Shown piece after piece: positions 32,900 through 42,681 of a stretch of 64,000 bases of DNA. Where the stretch lies: positions 1-64,000 of the forward strand of contig JAEZFW010000085.1 in assembly GCA_023417315.1 (NCBI GenBank), given 5' to 3'. Position 1 is the stretch's first letter. Each line of letters opens with the position of its first letter. The translations under genes were made by a program, and so were the position numbers. The notes below the pieces were generated by a model. The model saw only the letters and a list, made by a program, of their open reading frames with translations, was not told where the DNA came from and searched no databases. The stretch comes from Pseudomonadota bacterium. GTDB taxonomy: Bacteria; Pseudomonadota; Gammaproteobacteria; Steroidobacterales; Steroidobacteraceae.

Positions 32900-33051
32900 A
32901 GAAGCGGTTAGCGGTTAGGGGTTAGCGGTTAGTAAGAGCCTAGATCGATCTCCGCGTGCATCATCCGCTCCCCTACATGAGGTTCAGCTATCCCGATGAG
33001 GGATGCGGCTCTCTTGAGCTAACCGCTAACCGCTAACCCCTAACCGCTTCT
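32900..33051. repeat. Intergenic inverted repeat, CGGTTAG family
   Basis: The left arm (32900-32932) is a run of CGGTTAG units with one GGGTTAG as third unit. The right arm (33018-33051) is the inverted run with the GGGTTAG unit in second place. An inner AGAGCC/GGCTCT pair extends the stem. It follows pntB. Nothing else is seen in the 269 bases before the HNH gene. Confidence 0.92.
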
Positions 33052-33163
33052 CGGCGTGGCCAGCACGCGACAGCTTTTCTGCTGCGGCCGTTGAATAGTT
33101 GCATGTCGCTCGCGTATCTTACCGGCGGCTTTGAAGCGAAGGTTCGGCCACCTCGGGCCGGCC

Positions 33164-33808
33164 ATGCCGTACCATCGAGTCGTGCAACCGCTGTACAACT
33201 TGAGCCAAGAGATCCTGCGCACGGATGTCTCAGGAATGCCCCTGGAGTGGATCGACTACCGGGACGCGGTACGGCTTTATCACACGGATCAGGTGGCATA
33301 CACGTGCGGGACGCGCTTGTATCGCTTGTTCGGCGGCACGAATGCACGCACGGGACTGCGCACGGTCGTCGACGTGAATTCGATCGTTGCAACGATCGGG
33401 CACACCCACAATCCGGGCAATCTCCGCAAGGACTATACGCCGCCGCTGAATAACCAGACGTTATTCAAACGCGATGCGCATCTGTGCATGTACTGCGGAA
33501 TGCGCTTCCCGGCCAATCAGCTTTCTCGCGACCACATTCGACCTCTGAGTCAGGGCGGCCGCGATACATGGACGAATGTCGTCACGGCGTGCAGGCGTTG
33601 CAACAACCTGAAAGCTTGGCGGACACCGGAGCAAGCGGGTTTGCAGTTGATCGCCGTACCCTTCACGCCGACCTACGCCGAATACATTTACCTCAAAGGG
33701 CGTCGCGTCCTCGCCGATCAGATGGAGTATCTGCTGGCGCATTTCCCGCGGACGAGTCCCTTACATGCGCGGCTCAAAAGCGCCGTGCCTGAAGCGCTTG
33801 CGTCCTAG
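33164..33808 (+). CDS. HNH endonuclease
   Basis: The 214-residue protein has a C-terminal-half HNH nuclease with a zinc site: CMYC at 108-111, DHIRPLSQGG at 123-132 (first His), the central Asn138 in WTNVV and CRRC at 143-146 followed by NNLK. The N-terminal 100 residues form a conserved domain of unknown role found with this HNH type. ATG 33164 is preferred over TTG 33131. It stands alone between two inverted-repeat elements, just before a 5'-3' exonuclease gene. DNA repair or defence are both possible; the target is not evident. Confidence 0.87.
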   Translation: MPYHRVVQPLYNLSQEILRTDVSGMPLEWIDYRDAVRLYHTDQVAYTCGTRLYRLFGGTNARTGLRTVVDVNSIVATIGHTHNPGNLRKDYTPPLNNQTLFKRDAHLCMYCGMRFPANQLSRDHIRPLSQGGRDTWTNVVTACRRCNNLKAWRTPEQAGLQLIAVPFTPTYAEYIYLKGRRVLADQMEYLLAHFPRTSPLHARLKSAVPEALAS

Positions 33809-33810
33809 GA

Positions 33811-33936
33811 GGAAGTGGTTAGTGGTTAGTGGTTAGAAGGATGGTCGCGGCGCGGCGCTTGGGCCAGAATCGTAGCGTCTATTCCAGCGCGCTCTTCGCT
33901 CTTCCTAACCACTAAGCACTAGCCACTAACCACTTT
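33811..33936. repeat. Intergenic inverted repeat, AGTGGTT family
   Basis: The left arm (33811-33840) is AGTGGTTAGTGGTTAGTGGT plus TAGAAGG. The right arm (33901-33936) has CTTCCTAACCACTAAGCACT plus AGCCACTAACCACTTTT. The loop is about 60 bases. It separates the HNH and exonuclease genes. Confidence 0.92.
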
Positions 33937-33946
33937 TCGACACACT

Positions 33947-34897
33947 GTGCTCCACGCCACTGCCTCACCGTTCCCAAGCGTTCCGAGCTCCGTGCCCGCG
34001 CCCGACGCGCTCTATCTGATTGACGCGTCGGTATTCGTCTTTCGGGCTTACCACTCGGTGCCGATTTCGCTGACCGATGTCGATGGCAATCCGGTCAATG
34101 CACTCCATGGATTCGGGCGGTTCTTGGGCGATCTCATCGAGCGTGTGAGGCCGGAGCACATCGCAGTCGCCTTCGATGCGACGCTCGTGACTTCGTTTCG
34201 GAATCGTCTATTTCCGGCCTACAAGGCCAATCGAGAGCCTGCCCCCGAGGATCTGAAGCGCCAATTCGCGCTCTGTCGTCGGTTGTGCGAAGGGTTGGGT
34301 GTTGCAAGCTTCGCGAGTAATGAATTCGAAGCGGACGACATCGTCGGTACGCTCGCCACGAAGATGCGCGCGGCGGGCAAGACGGTCGTCGTGGTGAGCC
34401 GCGACAAGGATCTCGCGCAGCTCGTGCGCCCGGGAGATGAGTACTGGGACTACATCGGCGATGAGCGTTTCGTGTACGACAAGATTGCGGAGCGGTTCGG
34501 TGTCTTGCCCGAGCGCATGCCGTGCTTCCTGGCGCTCATGGGGGACGCGGTGGACAACATCCCGGGCGTGCCTGGAATCGGCCGGAAGACCGCATCGCTG
34601 CTCTTTCGGCATTTCGAATCTCTCATGCACCTCTACGAGGACCTGGATCGGGTTCTCAAGATCAAGATCCGCAACGCCGGCTTCGTTGCAGGCCAACTTC
34701 GCGAACACCGAGAGCGTGCATTCCTGGCACGACAGCTCGCGACGATAGCCTGCGACATGCCGCTCGATGTCGACTTGGAGATGCTCGAGCGCCGTGTGCC
34801 GAACATGGATGCACTCAACGAGCTCTACGACACGGTCGGCTTCGGTCGGCTGTTGCGCAATCAGGCGGAGCGCATCGCGGCGCTGAAATGCATGTGA
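33947..34897 (+). CDS. 5'-3' exonuclease (PolA N-terminal/FEN-like)
   Basis: The 316-residue stand-alone nuclease has YLIDASVFVFRAYHS, AFDATLVTSFRNRLFPAYKANR, EADDIVGTLA and VVSRDKDLAQLV, which carry the acidic metal ligands of the flap endonuclease family. The helix-3-turn-helix GDAVDNIPGVPGIGRKTA binds DNA. It corresponds to the nuclease domain of DNA polymerase I without the polymerase. Such proteins remove flaps or RNA primers. The start codon is uncertain (GTG 33947, just after a repeat arm; GTG 33992 would also precede the conserved strand). Confidence 0.9.
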   Translation: MLHATASPFPSVPSSVPAPDALYLIDASVFVFRAYHSVPISLTDVDGNPVNALHGFGRFLGDLIERVRPEHIAVAFDATLVTSFRNRLFPAYKANREPAPEDLKRQFALCRRLCEGLGVASFASNEFEADDIVGTLATKMRAAGKTVVVVSRDKDLAQLVRPGDEYWDYIGDERFVYDKIAERFGVLPERMPCFLALMGDAVDNIPGVPGIGRKTASLLFRHFESLMHLYEDLDRVLKIKIRNAGFVAGQLREHRERAFLARQLATIACDMPLDVDLEMLERRVPNMDALNELYDTVGFGRLLRNQAERIAALKCM

Positions 34898-34925
34898 TGA
34901 AGGTGATGTGAGTGATGTAACTGAT
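34891..34925. repeat. Half element with tandem GTGATGAAG words
   Basis: GTGATGAAGGTGATGTGAGT followed by GATGTAACTGATGG shows tandem GTGATG words like the arms of the other elements. It supplies the TGA stop of the exonuclease gene. A possible partner, TTTCATCGTCATCTC near 34972-34986, pairs only weakly. Confidence 0.45.
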
Positions 34926-35052
34926 GGAGGCGTCCGCTCCGCGGACGGACTGGACGCTTTCTCTTCCAAAGTTTCATCGTCATCTCGTTTCTCTTCAAAT
35001 CGCGACAAATTCCAAGCATTCGCCTCGCGAAGCTGCCGCATCCTCCGCGTGC

Positions 35053-35059
35053 AAGGAGG
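35053..35059 (+). promoter_or_regulatory. Shine-Dalgarno sequence fixing the DUF4124 gene start
   Basis: AAGGAGG, with five bases to the ATG at 35065. This strong site sets the start inside a longer open frame. Confidence 0.8.
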
Positions 35060-35064
35060 CACAC

Positions 35065-35487
35065 ATGCACGTCTTACCCCGCGCAGCTTCGGTCTGCATC
35101 GTCTTGTATCTGTTCGCAGCGCCCTTCGCGCAAGCGGCCGCGACCACGATCTATCGGTGCATCGAGCACGATGCTGTCACGTATTCGGACCGGCCGTGCG
35201 GGTCCACAGCGACCGAGTATGAAGCCAACGAAGCGCGCATCAGCATCTTAGAGGTCGCGCCGCCTGCGATTGCGAAGCGGATGCGGACGACGGCTAAGCA
35301 AGTACGGTCGCAGGATGGCTCGATCGCGATCGCGCAGGCGAAGCGCAGCGAGCAGTGCTCGAAGCTCGAGCGCTCGCTACGCGAGATTCGCTCGAAGATG
35401 CGCGCGGGCTACGACGCGAAAGAAGGCGAGCGCCTCAAGGAGCGCCAACGCAAGCTCACGGCACAGCAGCGCGACCTCAAGTGCTGA
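35065..35487 (+). CDS. DUF4124 domain-containing secreted protein
   Basis: The 140-residue protein has a signal peptide (about 1-25, ending APFAQA) followed by a short DUF4124-type domain, TTIYRCIEHDAVTYSDRPCG, with a Cys pair that may form a disulphide. The rest is a basic coiled-coil-like helix (EQCSKLERSLREIRSKMRAGYDAKEGERLKERQRK). The family is periplasmic and of unknown function. The strong ribosome binding site at 35053-35059 decides the start. Confidence 0.85.
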   Translation: MHVLPRAASVCIVLYLFAAPFAQAAATTIYRCIEHDAVTYSDRPCGSTATEYEANEARISILEVAPPAIAKRMRTTAKQVRSQDGSIAIAQAKRSEQCSKLERSLREIRSKMRAGYDAKEGERLKERQRKLTAQQRDLKC

Positions 35488-35494
35488 CGAGGGA

Positions 35495-35692
35495 AGAAGA
35501 ACTTTCGCTAAGCACGCAAATCCCGCAACGTAAGAATAGATCAGATCTGAAGTCGGACTGCCGCCCTCTGACTGAGCTTTTCAACATGACGTCCAAGAGG
35601 ATCAACGTCGCGGAGCCGTCGAGACGAGCGGCTTGGATCAATCTATACCGTTTCTTTCCTTGCGGGGCTTTGCGTGCTTGGCGAGAGTTTCC
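35495..35692. repeat. Intergenic inverted repeat, CGCAAAGC family
   Basis: The left arm (35495-35536) has TTTCGCTAAGCACGCAAATC plus CCGCAACG. The right arm (35650-35692) has CCTTGCGGGGCTTTGCGTGC plus TTGGCGAGAG. The loop, about 113 bases, carries ATCAGATCTGA. It lies between the convergent DUF4124 and M14 peptidase genes. Confidence 0.85.
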
Positions 35693-35698
35693 GAATCT

Positions 35699-37468
35699 TC
35701 AAGGCGCTCGATCGACGCGCAGCACCGGGTACAAGTTGAACTGCTCGTCCCACGACGGATGACGGCGGTAGAAGAAGTCGAGGCGCGCGGCTGGGTCTTT
35801 TGCGAATGCCGGCTCCTCAGCCAGCCTGCGCTCGAACTCGCGCCGCACCTCAGGATCCTTCTTCAGCATGTCCTGAGCGACTTGTTCTGCGACGTACGCT
35901 TCCATGTACTCCTTGCGCTCGAACGCGGCGTTGAAGAAGCCCCAACGCACGAACGAATCCGGATCTTTCGGTTCGAGCAGCGTCATCACCAATCGCGCCT
36001 TCGGCTGCGCGATCGGGACGAACAAAGCGCCCGGCGCGACATTGCGCTGCTCCTTGCGCCAGTCGCCCTTGAGTGTCAGCAGCGTGCGGCCTTCGAATGA
36101 GGAAGACGCGGGCTGCGCCTCTTCGGCGCGGAAGACCTCGACTGGTGCGTTCGCGAGTGGATCGGCCATCTTCTCGAACTGAATCCCATGTATCGAGAGT
36201 TTCTCGCTCATCCACGCGGCGTGAGCGGCCGGGATCACGTAGCCGCCGCGCGGCGCAGTGACGGTATCCAGCGGCTTCACTTCGTCCTTGAGCGGGATGT
36301 GCCAGATCTGCGGACGACGTCCGTCATATCTCGTCGCGAGCGCGCCCGAGATCGCCGACGGCGCGCGCGTGTACTCGTAGCCACGGAAGTCGATCATGCG
36401 GACGTGATCTGTGTTTTCGTACGTGAGCGTGACGCTTGTACCTCCGATTCGCCGTGCCTGCTCGTCGGCTTCAGCGGCGAGGCGCAACCATTCCGACCCT
36501 CGCTGCGCCGCCATCTCCATTAGCGCGACGATGGTATTACGAGTCACGCGGACGCGTGTCGGATAGTCCTTCCAGGAATGCGTTTCGACAAGCACACCGA
36601 ATCGATTGCGACGTGCCCAATACGCTTGTGAGAAGCGCGCAGGTCCAACGGAGACGGCGAAGCCCGACTGCGGATCGTCATCGCGCACGAGCGCTGGATA
36701 AAAATCGATCGGCAGCGAGCCCTGTGCCGTCATTCTCTTCAGCAGCTCGTCTTTGAGCGCTTCGCCCGCGCTGCGCAGCGGCTCCTCGCCCGCGAGCGCC
36801 GGCGCCACGAGATACGACACGTCGTGCTCGAAGTTCGCGCCGTTCGTCACGTGTAAATCGACGTACAAGATCGGATCCCACTGCTCGAGCAATCGCAGCA
36901 GCGCGTGCATTTCCGGAGCGTCGGCCTTCGCGTAGTCGCGATTGAGGTTGAGATTCTGCGCATTCGTGCGCCAACCCATCTCTTCGGGCCCGACCTGGTT
37001 GGGTCGATTCCAACGCCCGAACCGCTCATGCCCATCGACGTTGAATACTGGAATGAAGACCAGCGTCACACGATCGAGAACGCCTTTCGCCGCTCGGCCC
37101 TCGAGCATCTCGCGTAGGGCCAGAAAGCCCGCATCCTTGCCGTCCGATTCTCCGGCGTGAATCGCACCCTGCATCACGACGACGGGGCGATGCGACTGTC
37201 TCGTCTGCTTCGCATCGAGCGCACCGTTCGTCGAAGCGACGAGGGCGTACATCGGCCTGCCTTCAGGTGTGCGGCCGAACTCCATGCAGCGAACTGCCTC
37301 CGGCCAACGCGATTCAAAGGCCGCGCAGAGCCTGACAACTTCCTCATACCTGCCCGTGCGCTGGAACTTGGATTGCTCAGCCAGGGTGGTCAGTGCTGGT
37401 GCAGCCGCGAAGGCGTGGCCGATCAGCGAGCATGCGACCAAAGTCATCAGCCGTCCGAGATGAAGCAT
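35699..37468 (-). CDS. M14 family zinc carboxypeptidase, secreted
   Basis: The 589-residue exported peptidase has a signal peptide (about 1-22, MLHLGRLMTLVACSLIGHAFA) and an M14 catalytic domain with zinc ligands His104 and Glu107 in GAIHAGESDG, a third His in LYVDLHVTNG and the catalytic Glu in FGVLVETHSW. The substrate-anchoring NLNRDY stretch is also present. The region after about residue 340 is a family-specific extension. Such enzymes trim peptides in the periplasm or outside the cell. I prefer ATG 37468, which has a good ribosome binding site, over ATG 37495. Confidence 0.88.
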   Translation of the reverse strand: MLHLGRLMTLVACSLIGHAFAAAPALTTLAEQSKFQRTGRYEEVVRLCAAFESRWPEAVRCMEFGRTPEGRPMYALVASTNGALDAKQTRQSHRPVVVMQGAIHAGESDGKDAGFLALREMLEGRAAKGVLDRVTLVFIPVFNVDGHERFGRWNRPNQVGPEEMGWRTNAQNLNLNRDYAKADAPEMHALLRLLEQWDPILYVDLHVTNGANFEHDVSYLVAPALAGEEPLRSAGEALKDELLKRMTAQGSLPIDFYPALVRDDDPQSGFAVSVGPARFSQAYWARRNRFGVLVETHSWKDYPTRVRVTRNTIVALMEMAAQRGSEWLRLAAEADEQARRIGGTSVTLTYENTDHVRMIDFRGYEYTRAPSAISGALATRYDGRRPQIWHIPLKDEVKPLDTVTAPRGGYVIPAAHAAWMSEKLSIHGIQFEKMADPLANAPVEVFRAEEAQPASSSFEGRTLLTLKGDWRKEQRNVAPGALFVPIAQPKARLVMTLLEPKDPDSFVRWGFFNAAFERKEYMEAYVAEQVAQDMLKKDPEVRREFERRLAEEPAFAKDPAARLDFFYRRHPSWDEQFNLYPVLRVDRAP

Positions 37469-37477
37469 TCGACGCGT

Positions 37478-37484
37478 CTCCCTT
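37478..37484 (-). promoter_or_regulatory. Shine-Dalgarno sequence for the M14 peptidase gene
   Basis: AAGGGAG on the minus strand, nine bases before the ATG at 37468. It favours this start over two upstream in-frame candidates. Confidence 0.65.
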
Positions 37485-37710
37485 GTAGGTTTCATCCGCC
37501 ATGACGAGCCTACTTCAGGCACCTGCCACGGGATGTCACGGTTTTGTGACGAGTGTCTGTAGGAGTGAGTGGAACCCCGATGACCCCGCAACCGAAAGCG
37601 GTCTACAGTTCCACGCTCGGCTGGCGGATCATTGCGGCGGTGTGAACGCTCCCAGAGTTTTCGCTGTGCAGAGGGCGTTCAATAACAAGATCCAACTCTA
37701 AGAATATCTC

Positions 37711-39990
<2,280 letters not shown>

Positions 39991-39997
39991 GCGCGGT

Positions 39998-40474
39998 TTA
40001 CGTCAAGGGCGAGAGCTCGAGAATCTCGGCTCGCTGACCCTGGAGGAGGGGTTCGTTGCCGACCTCGCAGCCGAGCAGCGCCTGTGCGATAGGCGATGCC
40101 CAGCTGATGAGGCCTGCTGCGGGATCGGCTTCGTCTTCGCCCACGAGCGCGAACGTTTGTTCGCGTCCATCCTCGTAACGCAGCTTCACGCGCACACCGA
40201 ACCGCACTTTTGTGGGCGAGGGCTCAGCTTGCACGACCTGCGCTGAGGCCTTTCGTTTGAGCCAGTACCGAAGATCGCGCTCGATCGAGGCGACCGTACT
40301 GTTTTCCTCGGATTGCTTCGCGGTATCCCGTTGCGCCTGCAGCTCGCGAATTCGACGCTCGATGAGCTGCAAGCCATGAGGTGTCACGAGATTCGGTTGC
40401 TCGCTGACCGGTCGTTCCGGCGCATCCGCTGGAATCTCACTGCCATCCTGCTCTTTGACGAAAGCGCGACTCAT
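39998..40474 (-). CDS. GreA/GreB-family C-terminal domain protein
   Basis: The 158-residue protein has a predicted helical N-terminal part (TPHGLQLIERRIRELQAQRD) and a C-terminal GreA/GreB FKBP-like domain with VRLKYEDGREQTFALVGEDE-like sequence and AGLISWASPIAQALLGCEVG. The acidic tip of the true Gre coiled coil is not obvious, so it may bind RNA polymerase without stimulating transcript cleavage, like Rnk or other Gre homologues. I chose ATG 40474 (MSRAFVKEQDG). It is convergent with the hybrid kinase gene, seven bases apart. Confidence 0.82.
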   Translation of the reverse strand: MSRAFVKEQDGSEIPADAPERPVSEQPNLVTPHGLQLIERRIRELQAQRDTAKQSEENSTVASIERDLRYWLKRKASAQVVQAEPSPTKVRFGVRVKLRYEDGREQTFALVGEDEADPAAGLISWASPIAQALLGCEVGNEPLLQGQRAEILELSPLT

Positions 40475-40619
40475 AAGCATATGGTCTGTGGTGAGGAGAA
40501 CACCCATCGAACGTGGCGCGGGTTACGCCCAGTTAACGTGTGGCTCGACCGCAGGTTTCAATTCGGAGTGCCGGGCGAAAAGGTACAATTTCGTGCACTC
40601 AGTGACTTGCCGACCTCTT

Positions 40620-41456
40620 ATGTCTACGTTCGCTGCCCGTCTCAAACAAAAGATCAACGAATACAGTCCGTTGTGTGTCGGTGTGGATCCTTCTGCCTCG
40701 CTGCTCAAGTCCTGCGGGTTGCCCGACTCTGCCGAAGGGGCACTGGAGTTCGGGCGTCGAGTGCTGACCGCAGCGCAATATCAGGTCTCGCTCCTCAAGC
40801 CGCAGTCCGCCTTCTTCGAGCGTTTTGGCAGTGCCGGCATGCGTGCACTGGAGGAGCTGACGAGTCTCGCGCGCGCGAACGATGTGCCCGTGCTCATCGA
40901 TGGGAAGCGAGGCGATATCGAATCCACAGGGGCGGCCTATGCGGAGGGGTACTTCTCTGCGAACGCGACGTTGCGAGCCGATGCGGTCACCACGCACGCT
41001 TATTTAGGGCTGCGCGCGCTGGCACCCTTTTTCGATATTGCGTGCAAAGCTGCGGGTGGAGTCTTCGTCGTCGTTCGTTCGTCGAACCCGGAAGGCCGCG
41101 AGCTCCAAACCGCGCGGCTTGCAAGCGGCGTGACGGTCGCGGAGGCAATGGCGCGCGAGATCACGGACCTCAACCAGTCTTACATCGAAGAAACTCCAGG
41201 TCCGATCGGCGCGGTCGTCGGTGCCACCTGCGATGATGCTGCGCAGATCGTCGCGTCACTGCCACGCTCGTTCATCCTGGCACCGGGTGTCGGCGCACAA
41301 GGCGCGACCATCGATGATGTGATCACACGCATGCCTGCCGCACGGGGTCGTGTGCTGCCGAACGTCTCGCGCGCGATACTTGCGAATGGCACGCAGAAGG
41401 ATGAGATTGCCGCGACCATCCGTGCCCTGCAAGATCAGGCGCGCAAGCTGTTGTGA
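40620..41456 (+). CDS. pyrF: Orotidine 5'-phosphate decarboxylase, type 2
   Basis: Makes UMP from orotidine monophosphate, the last step of de novo pyrimidine synthesis. The 278-residue enzyme is of the longer type 2 class, with LCVGVDPSASLLKSCGL at the N-terminus, the catalytic Lys-Asp set in VLIDGKRGDIESTGAAYA and the phosphate-binding FILAPGVGAQGA. ATG 40620 is chosen since the family starts at FAARLKQKINEYSPLCVGVD. The stop overlaps the GTG of the YciI-like gene. Confidence 0.95.
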   Translation: MSTFAARLKQKINEYSPLCVGVDPSASLLKSCGLPDSAEGALEFGRRVLTAAQYQVSLLKPQSAFFERFGSAGMRALEELTSLARANDVPVLIDGKRGDIESTGAAYAEGYFSANATLRADAVTTHAYLGLRALAPFFDIACKAAGGVFVVVRSSNPEGRELQTARLASGVTVAEAMAREITDLNQSYIEETPGPIGAVVGATCDDAAQIVASLPRSFILAPGVGAQGATIDDVITRMPAARGRVLPNVSRAILANGTQKDEIAATIRALQDQARKLL

Positions 41457-41770
41457 GCGCACTTATGCACTACGTCCTGTTCTACGAGTACGCGCCGGAC
41501 TACCTCGAGCGACGCGCGGCACATCGCAATGAGCACTTGAAGTTGGCGTGGGCTGCCCACGAGCGAGGGGAGCTCGTGCTCGGCGGTGCGTTTGCCGACG
41601 CGCCGCCCGGCGGCATGCTCTTGTTCCAGTGCGAGTCTCCAGACGTGCCCCTGCGATTCGCGCAATCCGATCCTTACGTGAAAAACGGCGTCGTCGTTCG
41701 TCACACCGTGCGGTCATGGACGACTGTCGTCGGGAAGGATTCTGCAACGCCGCTGCGATCGGCCGACTGA
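41453..41770 (+). CDS. YciI-family protein
   Basis: The 105-residue ferredoxin-like alpha+beta barrel protein has the YciI pattern: HYVLFYEYAPDYLERRAAHRNEHLKLA with the conserved His and Arg, LVLGGAFADAPPGGMLLFQC and a DPYVKNGVV segment. Members of the family are thought to be small enzymes or to bind small aromatic molecules; no function is settled. The GTG at 41453 overlaps the pyrF stop (GTGA); ATG 41465 is an alternative. The fructosamine kinase gene follows one base after its stop. Confidence 0.85.
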   Translation: MSALMHYVLFYEYAPDYLERRAAHRNEHLKLAWAAHERGELVLGGAFADAPPGGMLLFQCESPDVPLRFAQSDPYVKNGVVVRHTVRSWTTVVGKDSATPLRSAD

Positions 41771-41771
41771 C

Positions 41772-42668
41772 GTGGTCGCTCGCTCCGCCGCCTCGATAGC
41801 CGAAGCGCTGAGCGATGTGCTCGGTGCTCGGGTCGAGGAAAGCTCGCGGCGAGCCGTGACGGGCGGGTCGATCAATCGGGCGTTTCAATATCGATCCGCG
41901 AAGGGATCGGTCTTCGTCAAAGTCGCATCAGCTCCCGGCGCTGCAGAGATGCTGCAAGCGGAATCGGCTGGATTGAAGGCGCTCGCATCTGCGCAAGCAG
42001 TGCGCGTTCCGCAGGTCTTGCTACAGGGTCGTTTCGCGGACGGCGCCTATCTCGCGCTCGAATGGATCGATTTCACTCGCCCGTCGCGAGCAACCGAAGC
42101 GACTCTGGGAGAGCAACTTGCGTGGCAACACCGGTGCACGCATCCCAAGTTTGGGTGGGATCGCGATAACACGATCGGCTCGACGCCGCAGCGAAATGCG
42201 TTGTGCGAACGATGGGACGAGTTTTATCGTGAGCGCCGTCTGCGTTTCCAGCTAGATCTCGCGAAGAGCCGGGGCGCTGAGCCAAGTGTCATCGAGCGCG
42301 GCTATCAGCTCTGCGAGCGCATCCCGGACTTCTTCAAGACCTACCAGCCGTCTGCGTCGTTGCTACACGGCGATCTGTGGGGCGGAAATTGGGGCAGCGA
42401 TGAAGACGGCTTGCCCGTGATATTCGATCCCGCCGTGTACTACGGCGATCGCGAGGCAGACATCGCGATGACCAAGCTCTTCGGCGGGTTTGGGCATGCG
42501 TTCTATGCGGCGTATCAGTCGACATGGGCAATGGATTCAGGCGCGAGCGTGCGCGTACCGCTATACAACCTGTATCACGTGCTCAATCATTACAACTTGT
42601 TCGGCGGCGCGTATCTGCAGCAGGCGCACACCATGATCGATGCACTGCTCGCAGAAGTGGGTCACTGA
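41772..42668 (+). CDS. Fructosamine kinase family protein
   Basis: The 298-residue kinase resembles fructosamine-3-kinase and ribulosamine kinases, which phosphorylate glycated amines so that the sugar adduct falls off proteins. It has a nucleotide-binding region with VFVKV, ALEWIDFTRPS, the catalytic loop LLHGDLWGGNWG and the metal-binding FDPAVYYGDREADIAM. All expected residues are present. It is the third gene of a tightly packed pyrF operon. The start is GTG at 41772. Confidence 0.9.
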   Translation: MVARSAASIAEALSDVLGARVEESSRRAVTGGSINRAFQYRSAKGSVFVKVASAPGAAEMLQAESAGLKALASAQAVRVPQVLLQGRFADGAYLALEWIDFTRPSRATEATLGEQLAWQHRCTHPKFGWDRDNTIGSTPQRNALCERWDEFYRERRLRFQLDLAKSRGAEPSVIERGYQLCERIPDFFKTYQPSASLLHGDLWGGNWGSDEDGLPVIFDPAVYYGDREADIAMTKLFGGFGHAFYAAYQSTWAMDSGASVRVPLYNLYHVLNHYNLFGGAYLQQAHTMIDALLAEVGH

Positions 42669-42681
42669 GATTAGGTCTGCG

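Noticed and set aside
40562..40589. pyrF promoter with TTCGGA and TACAAT boxes
   Set aside because: The -10-like TACAAT is good, but the -35 box matches poorly, so it falls short of a listed feature.
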